DNA of 64,000 nt, taken from contig NZ_CP090064.1 in NCBI RefSeq assembly GCF_023100685.1, positions 1,178,001 through 1,242,000 on the forward strand, read 5' to 3'. Below the pieces are notes generated by a model. The model worked only from the letters and a program-made list of their open reading frames with translations, was not told where the DNA came from and searched no databases. Below are positions 10,297-19,356 of this stretch, piece after piece. A program made the translations under genes and the position numbers. Every line of letters starts with the position of its first letter. The stretch's first letter is position 1. This DNA is from Proteus vulgaris (GTDB lineage Bacteria; Pseudomonadota; Gammaproteobacteria; Enterobacterales; Enterobacteriaceae).

Positions 10297-11865
10297 ATGT
10301 TTGATATTGTCGAACTGTCACGGTTACAGTTTGCCTTAACAGCGATGTATCACTTCCTGTTTGTCCCGTTAACGTTAGGTATGGCGTTTATGCTGGCAAT
10401 CATGGAAACGATATATGTCCTGTCGGGTAAACAAGTTTACAAAGATATGACAAAGTTCTGGGGTAAGTTATTCGGTATTAACTTTGCTCTGGGTGTCGCA
10501 ACTGGGTTGACCATGGAGTTCCAATTTGGTACTAACTGGTCATATTTCTCTCATTACGTCGGTGATATCTTCGGTGCGCCTTTAGCAATCGAAGGTCTGA
10601 TGGCGTTCTTCTTAGAATCAACTTTCGTCGGATTGTTCTTCTTTGGCTGGGATCGCTTAGGTAAGAAGCAGCACTTGATGGTAACTTGGTTAGTTGCTTT
10701 CGGTTCTAACTTCTCTGCGCTATGGATCCTTGTTGCGAATGGTTGGATGCAAAACCCTGTCGCTGCAGACTTCAACTTTGAAACCATGCGAATGGAAATG
10801 TTGAGTTTTGCTGATCTGGTTTTAAACCCTGTCGCTCAAGTTAAATTTGTTCACACCGTCGCTGCTGGTTACTGTACTGGTGCATTCTTTGTTCTGGGTA
10901 TCAGCTCTTACTACCTGCTCAAAGGTCGTGACATCGGTTTTGCAAAACGTTCTTTCGCAGTTGCCGCTACTTTTGGTATCGCAGCTGTATTATCTGTTAT
11001 CGTACTGGGTGATGAATCTGGTTACGAAATGGGTGACGTGCAAAAAACCAAACTGGCTGCAATTGAAGGTGAATGGCATACAGAAGCCGCTCCAGCTGCA
11101 TTTAATCTGATTGCATTCCCTAATCAAGAAAAAATGGAAAACTCGTTTGCATTACAAATCCCTTATGTCATGGGTATTATTGCAACGCGTTCTTTCGATA
11201 CGCCTGTATTAGGTCTTAACGATCTGATGAGTCAGCATGAAGTTCGTATTCGTAACGGTATGAAAGCTTACGAATTATTAAGCGAACTACGCGCAGGTAA
11301 TACTGATCCTGCTATTCGTGCTGCATTTAATGACGCTAAACAAGATTTAGGCTACGGCTTATTACTGAAGCGTTATACTGAAAATGTTGTCGATGCAACA
11401 GAAGAGCAAATCAAATCTGCTGCAAAAGACACTATTCCTAATGTTGCACCTCTGTTCTGGTCATTCCGTATCATGGTTGCCGTTGGCTTCCTGATGTTAA
11501 TGATTATTGCTGTCTCTTTCTGGACTGTTCTATCAAACCGTATTGGTAACTATAGATGGTTACTACGTGCTGCGTTACTGGGTATTCCATTACCTTGGAT
11601 TGCGATTGAAGCAGGTTGGTTTGTTGCAGAATATGGACGTCAACCATGGGCGATTGGTGAAATCCTGCCTACGGCTGTAGCAACTTCTTCACTGACACAG
11701 GCTGATATCCTAATATCTATGGGTCTTATCTGTGGTCTGTATACTCTGTTCTTAGTTGCCGAAATGTTCCTGATGTTCAAATTTGGTCGCCTTGGGCCGA
11801 GTAGCCTGAAGACGGGTCGCTATCACTTTGAACAGAAGAACGCATCTTCTGCACAAAGTAAGTAA
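10297..11865 (+). CDS. cydA: Cytochrome bd-I ubiquinol oxidase subunit I
   Basis: The large subunit of the high-affinity quinol:O2 oxidoreductase of the inner membrane carries all three hemes. It has 522 residues, as in E. coli. His19 (AMYHFLF) is the heme b595 ligand region. The quinol-binding Q-loop contains [20 protein letters not shown], and the long multi-helix core includes GRQPWAIGE. An AAGGAG ribosome site precedes the ATG. cydB starts 14 bases after the stop, and cydX and ybgE follow, giving the complete E. coli-like order. Confidence 0.97.
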   Translation: MFDIVELSRLQFALTAMYHFLFVPLTLGMAFMLAIMETIYVLSGKQVYKDMTKFWGKLFGINFALGVATGLTMEFQFGTNWSYFSHYVGDIFGAPLAIEGLMAFFLESTFVGLFFFGWDRLGKKQHLMVTWLVAFGSNFSALWILVANGWMQNPVAADFNFETMRMEMLSFADLVLNPVAQVKFVHTVAAGYCTGAFFVLGISSYYLLKGRDIGFAKRSFAVAATFGIAAVLSVIVLGDESGYEMGDVQKTKLAAIEGEWHTEAAPAAFNLIAFPNQEKMENSFALQIPYVMGIIATRSFDTPVLGLNDLMSQHEVRIRNGMKAYELLSELRAGNTDPAIRAAFNDAKQDLGYGLLLKRYTENVVDATEEQIKSAAKDTIPNVAPLFWSFRIMVAVGFLMLMIIAVSFWTVLSNRIGNYRWLLRAALLGIPLPWIAIEAGWFVAEYGRQPWAIGEILPTAVATSSLTQADILISMGLICGLYTLFLVAEMFLMFKFGRLGPSSLKTGRYHFEQKNASSAQSK

Positions 11866-11879
11866 CACAGGAGTCCACT

Positions 11880-13037
11880 ATGTTTGATTATGAAGTATTG
11901 CGATTTGTTTGGTGGCTACTGATTGGTATCTTACTGATTGGCTTCGCAGTCACTGATGGTTTTGATATGGGTGTCGGTGTGTTACTACGCGTTATCGCGA
12001 AAGATGACACTGAACGCCGTATTTTGATTAACTCTGTTGCACCTCACTGGGATGGTAACCAAGTATGGTTAATCACAGCAGGTGGTGCATTATTCGCTGC
12101 ATGGCCAATGGTTTATGCTGCGGCATTCTCTGGTTTCTATTTTGGTATGATCTTCGTATTGGCGGCATTATTCTTCCGTCCAGTAGGTTTTGATTACCGT
12201 TCTAAATTAGAATCACCAAAATGGCGTGGTATGTGGGATTGGGGCATCTTTATTGGTAGCTTCGTTCCACCATTAGTTATCGGTGTTGCTTTTGGTAACC
12301 TGTTACAAGGTGTTCCATTAGAAGTCGATAGCATGCAACGTGTATCTTATAATGGTACAACTAACGGTATCATTAACCTGCTGTACCTACTAAACCCATA
12401 CGGTTTATTAGCTGGCGTAATTAGCTTAATGATGATTGTTGCACACGGTGCAAGCTATCTTCAAATGCGTACTACTGGTGAATTACATGAGCGTACTCGT
12501 AAGACAACTTACATTACCTCATTAATCACTTTCGTTGGTTTCGCATTAGCTGGTGTATGGTTAATCTATGGTATCGATGGCTTCATTATTACAAGTACTG
12601 TTGATACAGCTGGTCCTTCATCTCCACTACTGAAAACCGTTTCTCACGAAGCTGGTGCTTGGATGACTAACTACAACAACTATCCAGTATTATGGGCTCT
12701 GCCTGCATTAGGTCTGTTATGTCCTTTACTGGCGATTGTTGCTACTAAAGCAAATAAAGGTGGCTGGGCATTCCTGTTCACTTCACTGACAATTGCTTGT
12801 GTTATCCTGACTTGTGGTGTGACTATGTTCCCATTTGTGATGCCTTCAAGCACTTTCCCAGATGTGAGCTTAACAATGTGGGATGCAACTTCTAGCCTGT
12901 TTACTCTTCAGGTAATGACAGTTGTTGCGATTATCTTTGTACCTATCGTTCTCCTTTACACCATCTGGTGTTACTGGAAAATGCATGGTCGCCTCGATAA
13001 GAAATTTATCGAAGGCAATAATCATACTCTGTACTAA
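11880..13037 (+). CDS. cydB: Cytochrome bd-I ubiquinol oxidase subunit II
   Basis: The small subunit of cytochrome bd oxidase has 385 residues (E. coli 379) and about nine hydrophobic segments. Diagnostic blocks are the N-terminal GFAVTDGFDMGVGVLL, NSVAPHWDGNQVWLITAGGALFA and FRPVGFDYRSK. It stabilises the heme-bearing CydA subunit. It sits between cydA (14-base gap) and the tiny cydX (12-base gap) in one transcription unit. Confidence 0.97.
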   Translation: MFDYEVLRFVWWLLIGILLIGFAVTDGFDMGVGVLLRVIAKDDTERRILINSVAPHWDGNQVWLITAGGALFAAWPMVYAAAFSGFYFGMIFVLAALFFRPVGFDYRSKLESPKWRGMWDWGIFIGSFVPPLVIGVAFGNLLQGVPLEVDSMQRVSYNGTTNGIINLLYLLNPYGLLAGVISLMMIVAHGASYLQMRTTGELHERTRKTTYITSLITFVGFALAGVWLIYGIDGFIITSTVDTAGPSSPLLKTVSHEAGAWMTNYNNYPVLWALPALGLLCPLLAIVATKANKGGWAFLFTSLTIACVILTCGVTMFPFVMPSSTFPDVSLTMWDATSSLFTLQVMTVVAIIFVPIVLLYTIWCYWKMHGRLDKKFIEGNNHTLY

Positions 13038-13049
13038 GGAGCATAGAGA

Positions 13050-13163
13050 ATGTGGTATTTTGCATGGCTTCTCGGAACGCTCTTCGCTTGTAGTATTGCG
13101 GTGATCGCAGGACTAGCTTTCGAGCACGCTGAAGCGAAAAAAGCTTCAGAAAGTGAAGAATAA
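13050..13163 (+). CDS. cydX: Cytochrome bd-I accessory subunit CydX
   Basis: A 37-residue single-helix protein reading MWYFAWLLGTLFACSIAVIA followed by GLAFEHAEAKK, almost superimposable on E. coli CydX (also 37 residues). It binds the CydAB oxidase and is needed for stability of its active-site hemes. A TAAGGAG site lies 10-15 bases before the ATG. The stop TAA shares its last base with the ybgE start, so the two are coupled. Confidence 0.95.
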   Translation: MWYFAWLLGTLFACSIAVIAGLAFEHAEAKKASESEE

Positions 13164-13447
13164 TGTTGGATAAAAGCTACCAACTACTAGACAAGGGCCC
13201 TATTAGGGCTCTTGTTTTAATCATGGCGTTGGTAATGGCATTTTGTATCATGTGGGATCCTAGTCGATTTGCAGCGAACACCAGTTCACTTGCAATTTGG
13301 CAAGGTGTCCTTCTTATTTGGTCTGTGTGTGCTGGTGCAACTTTTGGTTTAGCATTTCGCCCTAAACATGTTGTTGCAAAATGTTTATTACATCCAATCC
13401 CTGCAATTATTATTTTAGTTGTTGGGCTAAGTTACTTTTTCTTCTAA
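13163..13447 (+). CDS. ybgE: Cyd operon membrane protein YbgE
   Basis: A 94-residue inner-membrane protein with two to three hydrophobic segments (VLIMALVMAFCIMW; GVLLIWSVCAGATFGLAF; a C-terminal IIILVVGLSYFFF). It is conserved at the end of cydABX operons and its role is not established. The start overlaps the cydX stop by one base. A strong hairpin follows its stop and closes the operon. Confidence 0.9.
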   Translation: MLDKSYQLLDKGPIRALVLIMALVMAFCIMWDPSRFAANTSSLAIWQGVLLIWSVCAGATFGLAFRPKHVVAKCLLHPIPAIIILVVGLSYFFF

Positions 13448-13495
13448 AAAATACCTTATTTCTGCTCAGTGTATGAGAAAGAAATAAGGTATTTT
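13448..13495 (+). terminator. Bidirectional terminator between ybgE and the LysR gene
   Basis: A long stem (AAATACCTTATTTC around 13448-13462 with GAAATAAGGTATTT at 13481-13494) is flanked by A- and T-rich tracts on both sides. It can therefore end both the cyd transcript on the plus strand and the converging LysR transcript on the minus strand. Confidence 0.8.
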
Positions 13496-13537
13496 ATTTC
13501 CTAACTATTTCTTCTAAATTCTCTCGCACATCTAGCG

Positions 13538-14425
13538 TTATAGCTGGATATTTTCTTTTAAGTAATCAATAAAGAGACGTGTTTTTCTTGGGATATGTTC
13601 GCTATAAGGGAAAATAATATTAACGGATTGAGTTAAAAGTGCATGTTCAGGAAACAGTACAACCAATTGGCCTTCTAATAATTCTTGACGAATATACCAA
13701 TGTGGCAAAATAGTCATCCCTGAGTGCGCAAGAGCCATTTTTTTTAATGCGGCAATGGTGTTAGTTTCAAAATAAGCATCTTGAGCTAACTGAGAGAGTA
13801 GGGTATTAAATTCTGAAGATGATGAAAGCTTACTTTGACGTAAATTACTGTTTGCTAAATAAGGAATAGCGCTTAAATCGTTGATAGTTTTTATCGAGAA
13901 TTTTTGTAACAAATCAGGTGAAATAACTAAACTTATCTCGTAATTAGCCAATTTGGTAGAGCGATAATTACTGTCTTTTAATGTGCCTAAACGAATAGCT
14001 AAATCTAACTTATGATTTATTAAATCCTCAATAGAAGAATTAAACGCATACTGTACTTTCAACTTTGAGTGTAATTGCATAAATTGACTAAGTAACGGCA
14101 AAATATAATATTCACCAAATTCAGCGGTTGAACTTAATCGCAATGATCCCTGTAGTTCCTGCTGACCCAATCTCGCTTTATCTAATGTTTGCTCTAATTG
14201 AATTAACACTTGACGAAAATCTTGATAAAGCATCTCTCCAGTCTCTGTCAGTGAAAATCGACGAGTATTGCGATTGAGTAATGAGACATTTAACTCGGTT
14301 TCTAATGCTTTGATATGAATACTCACCATTGATTTACTCAAGCGTAAATATTTTGCTGCTTGAGTAAAAGATCCTGTATCAACAACAGCAATAAAAGAGC
14401 GAATTCGATCAATTTGATTTTGCAT
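13538..14425 (-). CDS. LysR-family transcriptional regulator
   Basis: A 295-residue regulator with the typical LysR N-terminal winged helix-turn-helix (residues about 1-60, IRSFIAVVDTGSFTQAAKYL then LSKSMVSIHIKALETEL) and a C-terminal periplasmic-binding-protein-like effector domain (about 90-290). It is transcribed divergently from an MFS pump, 89 bases apart, the usual arrangement for a LysR protein controlling its neighbour. The ligand is unknown. The trio it belongs to interrupts the cyd-tol synteny seen in E. coli, suggesting acquisition or a lineage-specific insertion. Confidence 0.88.
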   Translation of the reverse strand: MQNQIDRIRSFIAVVDTGSFTQAAKYLRLSKSMVSIHIKALETELNVSLLNRNTRRFSLTETGEMLYQDFRQVLIQLEQTLDKARLGQQELQGSLRLSSTAEFGEYYILPLLSQFMQLHSKLKVQYAFNSSIEDLINHKLDLAIRLGTLKDSNYRSTKLANYEISLVISPDLLQKFSIKTINDLSAIPYLANSNLRQSKLSSSSEFNTLLSQLAQDAYFETNTIAALKKMALAHSGMTILPHWYIRQELLEGQLVVLFPEHALLTQSVNIIFPYSEHIPRKTRLFIDYLKENIQL

Positions 14426-14469
14426 GATTGTTTACTCTGATTAAACAATAAGTTCTATTTTGTCAGATA

Positions 14470-14482
14470 GACGAAATTCGTC
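14470..14482 (+). promoter_or_regulatory. Palindrome in the LysR/MFS divergent promoter region
   Basis: GACGAA-A-TTCGTC is a perfect 6-bp inverted repeat with a one-base centre, located between the divergent LysR gene and the MFS gene. It is a natural candidate operator for the adjacent LysR protein, although it does not show the classical T-N11-A form exactly. Confidence 0.35.
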
Positions 14483-14514
14483 AATCTTCCGTACTCTATG
14501 CGCGGAGGATTTTT

Positions 14515-15885
14515 ATGACTTACCGCTATCGAATTGCATCTATATTTTTGCTGGGCTTCTTTATAGATTGTATCAACATTTTTATGTCAGCCATTGCATT
14601 ACCCGCAGTCGCTGATGATATGCAAATTTCCATTGTTTCAGTGACTTGGGTTTCAAATAGCTATATTTTGGGATTGACGTTAATTATTCCATTAAGTCAT
14701 TGGTTATCACAACGTTTTGGTATTAGAGCATTGATGGTGACATCAATGCTGATGTTTAGTGTGTCTGTGGCGCTAGTAGGGGACTCACATTCATTTAGTG
14801 AACTTATTTTGTGGCGTTTTATTCAAGGTGTTAGTGGTGGATTATTGATCCCAATTGGACAAGCACTAACTTTTCAATATTTTCAAGGACATGAAAGAAG
14901 CAAAATATCAACGATCATTATGGCGATAGCTTTAATCGCTCCAGCAATATCACCTACATTAGGTGGATTTATTGTTGATATGGCTTCTTGGCGTTGGGTA
15001 TTTTATAGCAATATTCCTTTTTCATTACTAACCGCACTTTTAGCTTTTATTTGGGTAAAAGAGCCTTTACCTAAAGAAAACGCTATACCTGATATCAAAG
15101 GTATCATTCTTATTAGTTTGGTTATTGTTTCAGGATTGTTTGCTCTATCGGCTTATGGTGAGTATCACTCAACATTACTTGCATTAGTCATAGCGGCATT
15201 ATCGGCATGTTTTGCAGTACTTTATTATTATCATTATCGACGCCATATATCTCCAGTTATTAATTTATCATTATTAAAAAATAGAAATTTATCGATCTCT
15301 ATTTTTGTTTATTACTGTATTCCTGGTGTTTTCACTGGTGTAAATATTCTTGCGATATTTTATTTACAACAATATTTAAAATTTACTGCTCAAGGCACAG
15401 GTGTTTTCATGTTGTTATATGCACTTGGGGCTTTTATTTCAATGACAATAAGTGGTGTATTTTATAATAAATTAGGCATGAAACGTTTATTTATTTTCGC
15501 GCTGTTATTACACAGTATAGGTATTGCTTTATTAATATTTGTAAATAGTAATACGGATATACCTTTATTAATTATTGCTTATTTAGTTATCGGGATTGGT
15601 GGCGGAATTGGTGCTAATACTGCGCAAACAACAGCATTATATGATTTTAACTCACAGAAATTAGTTCAGGCCAGTGTTATTTGGAATATTAATAGGCAGG
15701 TCGTTTTTAGTGTCGGAGCAACCGTTGTTGCTATGTTATTTAATATTCTTTCACTTTTTTACTTACCACAAACCGCTTATAACATGACGTTTTTAATATG
15801 TGCTTTAATTGGCATATTGCCTATCACATTATTATTTACATTAAAGAAAAAAAATATTGTACAGGAAATACAAGATGAAATTTAA
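14515..15885 (+). CDS. MFS multidrug-type exporter (EmrB/QacA-like)
   Basis: A 456-residue integral membrane protein with about 14 hydrophobic segments. The N-terminal half carries the drug:H+ antiporter signatures, including WVSNSYILGLTLIIPLSHWL, the motif-A loop QRFGIRAL, the motif-B-like LWRFIQGVSGGLLIPIGQAL, and motif C in LIAPAISPTLGGFIVD followed by SWRWVFYSNIP. These place it in the DHA2 (EmrB/QacA) family. The substrate cannot be read from sequence. An AGGA ribosome site precedes the ATG. The last codons overlap the downstream small gene. Confidence 0.87.
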   Translation: MTYRYRIASIFLLGFFIDCINIFMSAIALPAVADDMQISIVSVTWVSNSYILGLTLIIPLSHWLSQRFGIRALMVTSMLMFSVSVALVGDSHSFSELILWRFIQGVSGGLLIPIGQALTFQYFQGHERSKISTIIMAIALIAPAISPTLGGFIVDMASWRWVFYSNIPFSLLTALLAFIWVKEPLPKENAIPDIKGIILISLVIVSGLFALSAYGEYHSTLLALVIAALSACFAVLYYYHYRRHISPVINLSLLKNRNLSISIFVYYCIPGVFTGVNILAIFYLQQYLKFTAQGTGVFMLLYALGAFISMTISGVFYNKLGMKRLFIFALLLHSIGIALLIFVNSNTDIPLLIIAYLVIGIGGGIGANTAQTTALYDFNSQKLVQASVIWNINRQVVFSVGATVVAMLFNILSLFYLPQTAYNMTFLICALIGILPITLLFTLKKKNIVQEIQDEI

Positions 15886-16282
15886 TACAGATTTAATTAT
15901 AGAAAGCATTAGATCTTTACATGATGAGATTGAAGCTGTTTTTACGCAATTTCCTCTTTCTATTGATGCAATAACTAAGATAGAAAATCTTTTATCTAGT
16001 GAGTTTTCTATGGTTGGGATCAATGGAAAAGCAGTGAGTTATGATGATGTTATTGCGATGTTCAGACAAAATGCAGGAAAAAGAAGTGGACTGAAAATAA
16101 AAACAGATGATTATAAAATAATTTATCAATCAGATTGTTTGGTGGTTGTCAGATATCAAGAAATACACAGTGAAAATAAGAAAATTCTTATGCGGGAGTC
16201 AGTGGCGTTATTGAGACGCAATTCTCATGAAACGAGTTGGCAGTGGCACTACCTCCATGAGACACCAATCATAAATAATTAA
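15875..16282 (+). CDS. SnoaL/DUF4440-like small protein
   Basis: A 135-residue protein starting MKFNTDLIIESIRSLHDEIE. The layout of an N-terminal helix pair, a central strand region (IIYQSDCLVVVRYQEIH) and a terminal WQWHYLHET strand resembles the NTF2-like SnoaL/DUF4440 fold. An upstream in-frame ATG exists at 15857, but the ATG at 15875 has AGGAAA six bases before it and is preferred. It overlaps the MFS stop by 11 bases, so it is coupled to the pump. Function unknown. Confidence 0.65.
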   Translation: MKFNTDLIIESIRSLHDEIEAVFTQFPLSIDAITKIENLLSSEFSMVGINGKAVSYDDVIAMFRQNAGKRSGLKIKTDDYKIIYQSDCLVVVRYQEIHSENKKILMRESVALLRRNSHETSWQWHYLHETPIINN

Positions 16283-16294
16283 TTGATTTATATG

Positions 16295-16322
16295 AAAAAC
16301 CAGTTTTTAAACTGGTTTTTTT
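16295..16322 (+). terminator. Intrinsic terminator after the SnoaL-like gene
   Basis: A perfect 12-bp stem (AAAAACCAGTTT at 16295-16306, AAACTGGTTTTT at 16309-16320) has a two-base loop as drawn and a T-tract running to 16322. It ends the LysR/MFS insert before the tol operon. Confidence 0.85.
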
Positions 16323-16592
16323 AGGCCATTAAAAATAATACTAATAAATAAGACAATCTATGAATTTCTAATTAGCAAGCATTTTTATGCTGTCTTAATG
16401 AAAATATTTTTTCTATTCAGAGCACAAAGCATATTGCGTGTTGCAAAGAAGAGTTTATGATTGGCGCCTGAAAACTGTGTTTTCTATTCTTTACGTTACT
16501 ATGATTCCCTTAGAGCTACCTCTTAAGTATAGTTAAGTGACTTATAGCTTAATTATTTATGGACTTAACTCAGAAAATGTAAGGAAGATATT
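16323..16592 (+). other. Upstream region of the tol-pal operon
   Basis: 270 bases without a gene that should hold the ybgC-tol promoter. The best hexamer pair I can see is TTGGCG (16461-16466) and TATTCT (16485-16490) with 18 bases between; each matches consensus at 4 of 6, so this is weak. No other motif is claimed. Confidence 0.3.
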
Positions 16593-16988
16593 ATGCAGTT
16601 TCTTTGGCCTGTTCGTGTTTATTATGAAGATACTGATGCCGGTGGTGTGGTCTATCACGCCAGCTATCTAAAATATTTTGAACGCGCCCGAACAGAACTA
16701 CTCAGAGAAAAAGGTTTTCATCAGCATGATTTACGGGAGTATGATCATGTTGTATTTGTTGTACGTAAATTATCAATAGAATATATTGCACCAGCTCGAC
16801 TTGATGAGCTTTTACAAGTAGAAAGTGAAATTACCACATTACGTGGTGCCTCAATGACATTTTCTCAAAAGCTTATTAATCAAGATGGTTGTGTTTTGTG
16901 TAGCGCAGATGTGCTCGTTGTCTGTGTAGATTCATTAAAAATGAAGCCTGTAGCGCTTCCTAAGTCCATTATCGCGGAGTTTAAGTAG
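16593..16988 (+). CDS. ybgC: Tol-Pal associated acyl-CoA thioesterase
   Basis: A hot-dog-fold thioesterase of 131 residues (E. coli YbgC 134). The catalytic aspartate is Asp15 in [18 protein letters not shown], equivalent to Asp18 in E. coli. It hydrolyses acyl-CoA or acyl-ACP and is associated with phospholipid metabolism at the inner membrane. GGAAG precedes the ATG. Its TAG stop overlaps the GTG start of tolQ by one base, so it is the first gene of the tol-pal operon. Confidence 0.93.
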   Translation: MQFLWPVRVYYEDTDAGGVVYHASYLKYFERARTELLREKGFHQHDLREYDHVVFVVRKLSIEYIAPARLDELLQVESEITTLRGASMTFSQKLINQDGCVLCSADVLVVCVDSLKMKPVALPKSIIAEFK

Positions 16989-17674
16989 TGGCTGATATGA
17001 ATGTTATCGATCTCTTTCTAAAAGCTGGGCTTTTAGTTAAGTTGATCATGTTGATTTTAATCGGATTTTCTATTGCATCTTGGGCGATTATTATTCAGCG
17101 AACTAAAGTTCTGAATGCCGCTGATCGTGAAGCCGCAGATTTTGAAGATAAATTCTGGTCAGGTACTGACTTGGCTCGTTTATATAAAGATAGCCAAGCT
17201 CGTCGTGATGAGTTATCAGGCTCAGAGCAAATTTTTCATTCCGGTTTTAAAGAGTTTGCACGCTTACATCAAGCAAGCGTTCATGCCCCTGATGCAGTTG
17301 TAAATGGTGCATCAAGAGCAATGCGTGTCTCTTTCAATCGTGAATTAGAATCACTAGAAACTCATATTCCTTTCCTCGGTACTGTTGGTTCTATCAGCCC
17401 ATATATTGGTCTATTTGGTACAGTATGGGGGATTATGCATGCATTTATTGCATTAGGTAGTGTTAAACAAGCAACATTACAAATGGTCGCACCCGGCATT
17501 GCTGAAGCGTTGATTGCAACGGCTATCGGTTTATTTGCGGCAATCCCCGCAGTTATGGCTTATAACCGGTTTACGCAGCGTGTAACTAAACTGGAACAAA
17601 GTTACGATAACTTTATGGAAGAGTTCCTGACGATTTTACATCGCCAAGCTTTTGCCTCAGCAGAAAAGAAATAG
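16988..17674 (+). CDS. tolQ: Tol-Pal system motor subunit TolQ
   Basis: An inner-membrane proton-channel subunit (228 residues; E. coli 230) that works with TolR to energise TolA for outer-membrane constriction at division. Three hydrophobic segments are visible: near residues 15-38 and, after the cytoplasmic loop, [20 protein letters not shown] and [20 protein letters not shown]. The start codon is GTG, sharing its G with the ybgC stop. tolR follows after 22 bases with an AAGGAG site. Confidence 0.95.
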   Translation: MADMNVIDLFLKAGLLVKLIMLILIGFSIASWAIIIQRTKVLNAADREAADFEDKFWSGTDLARLYKDSQARRDELSGSEQIFHSGFKEFARLHQASVHAPDAVVNGASRAMRVSFNRELESLETHIPFLGTVGSISPYIGLFGTVWGIMHAFIALGSVKQATLQMVAPGIAEALIATAIGLFAAIPAVMAYNRFTQRVTKLEQSYDNFMEEFLTILHRQAFASAEKK

Positions 17675-17696
17675 TTAACGCAGAAGGAGATAGCTG

Positions 17697-18122
17697 ATGG
17701 CACGAGGTCGCAGTAACCGCCGAGGCGTAAAATCAGAGATTAACATTGTTCCTTTGCTTGACGTATTGTTAGTGCTTTTGCTTATTTTTATGGCAACAGC
17801 GCCTATCATTTCGCAAAGTGTTGAAGTTGATCTTCCTGAAGCAACAGATACACAAACTGTTTCAACCAGTGATAATCCTCCGGTGATTGTCGAGGTTGCA
17901 GGAATTGGGCAATATAATATTCGTGTTGATCAAGAAGTATTAGAATTATTGCCTCAAGAACAGATTATGGCTGAAGCTAAACGGCAATTGGAAAAAAATC
18001 CGAAAGTTATATTTCTGATTGGCGGTGCTAAAGATGTTCCTTATGATGAGATAATTAAAGCGCTCAACATGTTACGTCAAGCAGGTGTTAAATCTGTAGG
18101 TTTAATGACTCAGCCTATGTAA
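17697..18122 (+). CDS. tolR: Tol-Pal system protein TolR
   Basis: A 141-residue ExbD/TolR family protein with a single transmembrane helix (about 17-40) and a periplasmic domain. The protonatable aspartate is Asp22 in NIVPLLDVLLVLLLIF, equivalent to Asp23 of E. coli. It forms the stator complex with TolQ. The ATG is preceded by AAGGAGATAGCTG. tolA starts 15 bases downstream. Confidence 0.95.
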   Translation: MARGRSNRRGVKSEINIVPLLDVLLVLLLIFMATAPIISQSVEVDLPEATDTQTVSTSDNPPVIVEVAGIGQYNIRVDQEVLELLPQEQIMAEAKRQLEKNPKVIFLIGGAKDVPYDEIIKALNMLRQAGVKSVGLMTQPM

Positions 18123-18137
18123 TAGGTTGAAATAAGT

Positions 18138-19217
18138 TTGGATAATAGCGTGGGAAAGAAGACGAAGCCAATCCGAAGTAAATTGAGCCGTTCAGTTATC
18201 TTGTCTACTGCCTTGCATTTGCTTGTTATCGCATTGCTTATCTGGGGGTCATTAACTCAGAAGTGGGATTTAGGTGGTGGCGGTGGTGAAGGTGGGCAAG
18301 TTATTGATGCTATTATGGTCGATCCTAATGCTGTAGTACAACAGTATAACCAGCAAAAATCGCAACAGGCTAACGTCCAAAAAGCAGAACAAGAACGTAA
18401 AGCGCGTGCAGAGCAACAAGAAGAAGAGTTGCGTCAGCAGCAAATGAAAGAACAAGAACGTTTGAAAACGTTAGAAGTTGAACGTTTACAAGCAAAAGAG
18501 GCAGCAGAAGCTCAAAAACGTGAAGCCGCGTTAGCTGCCGCCAAAGCGAAAGAAGAACAAAAAGTGGCAGAAGAAGCGGCTGCGCAAGCGAAAGCAGAGC
18601 GTGATCGCATCTTAAAAGAACAAGCGGATGCTAAACAACAAGCTGAAGCCGAAGCAAAAAAACAAGCTGAGTTAGCCGCAAAACAAAAAGCGGAAGAGGC
18701 GAAAGCTAAAGCCGAGGCAGATGCTAAAGCAAAAGCCGAAGCTGATGCAAAAGCGAAAGCTGAAGCAGACGCTAAAGCAAAAGCAGCCGCAGAGGCAAAA
18801 GCTAAAGCGGCCGCAGAAGCTAAAGCGAAAGCCGCTGCTCAACAGCAGAGTAAAGCCGTTGATAGTTTGCTCGATGGTTTAATGGCTGATGGTAATAAAC
18901 AAAGCGGTGCCTCTGCAGCAGGGCAAGGTGGTGGAAACCGCACTGGTGCAAATGGTGAAGGTGTAGATCGCTATAAAGGTCAGCTGAAAGTTGCAATAGA
19001 ACAGAAGTTCATTGATCCAGAGTTATACAAAGGTAAAACTTGTGAACTAAGAATTAGTATTGCACCTGATGGGATGTTAATTAATGCGAAAATTTTAGGT
19101 GGTGACGCGGCATTATGCCAAGTGGCATTAAGAGCAGCAAATACCGCTAAATTACCTAAGCCACCAAAAGATGTTTATGAACAAGTAAAATCATCGACAA
19201 TTGAGTTTAAGCCATAA
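18138..19217 (+). CDS. tolA: Cell envelope integrity protein TolA
   Basis: TolA spans from the inner membrane to the outer-membrane Pal/TolB complex. Domain I has one transmembrane helix (about 20-38) and a GGGGGEGG linker. Domain II (about 75-240) is an extended Ala/Lys/Glu/Gln helix with near-perfect AKAKAEAD-type repeats at 187-233. Domain III (about 275-359) holds the paired cysteines C302 and C327. At 359 residues it is shorter than E. coli TolA (421), the difference lying in domain II. The start is TTG (18138); an in-frame GTG at 18150 is the alternative. Confidence 0.93.
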   Translation: MDNSVGKKTKPIRSKLSRSVILSTALHLLVIALLIWGSLTQKWDLGGGGGEGGQVIDAIMVDPNAVVQQYNQQKSQQANVQKAEQERKARAEQQEEELRQQQMKEQERLKTLEVERLQAKEAAEAQKREAALAAAKAKEEQKVAEEAAAQAKAERDRILKEQADAKQQAEAEAKKQAELAAKQKAEEAKAKAEADAKAKAEADAKAKAEADAKAKAAAEAKAKAAAEAKAKAAAQQQSKAVDSLLDGLMADGNKQSGASAAGQGGGNRTGANGEGVDRYKGQLKVAIEQKFIDPELYKGKTCELRISIAPDGMLINAKILGGDAALCQVALRAANTAKLPKPPKDVYEQVKSSTIEFKP

Positions 19218-19356
19218 AACTGTCTGATAGTAGGAAAACATACACTAATTTATAGCTATTTTAGAATGTTATTGATGTGTTGTATGGTGTTGTTGAAAAG
19301 CGTTTGTTACTATTCTGTGCGTTATTGCGTAATAACCGCAATAATAAAAGGGAGAC

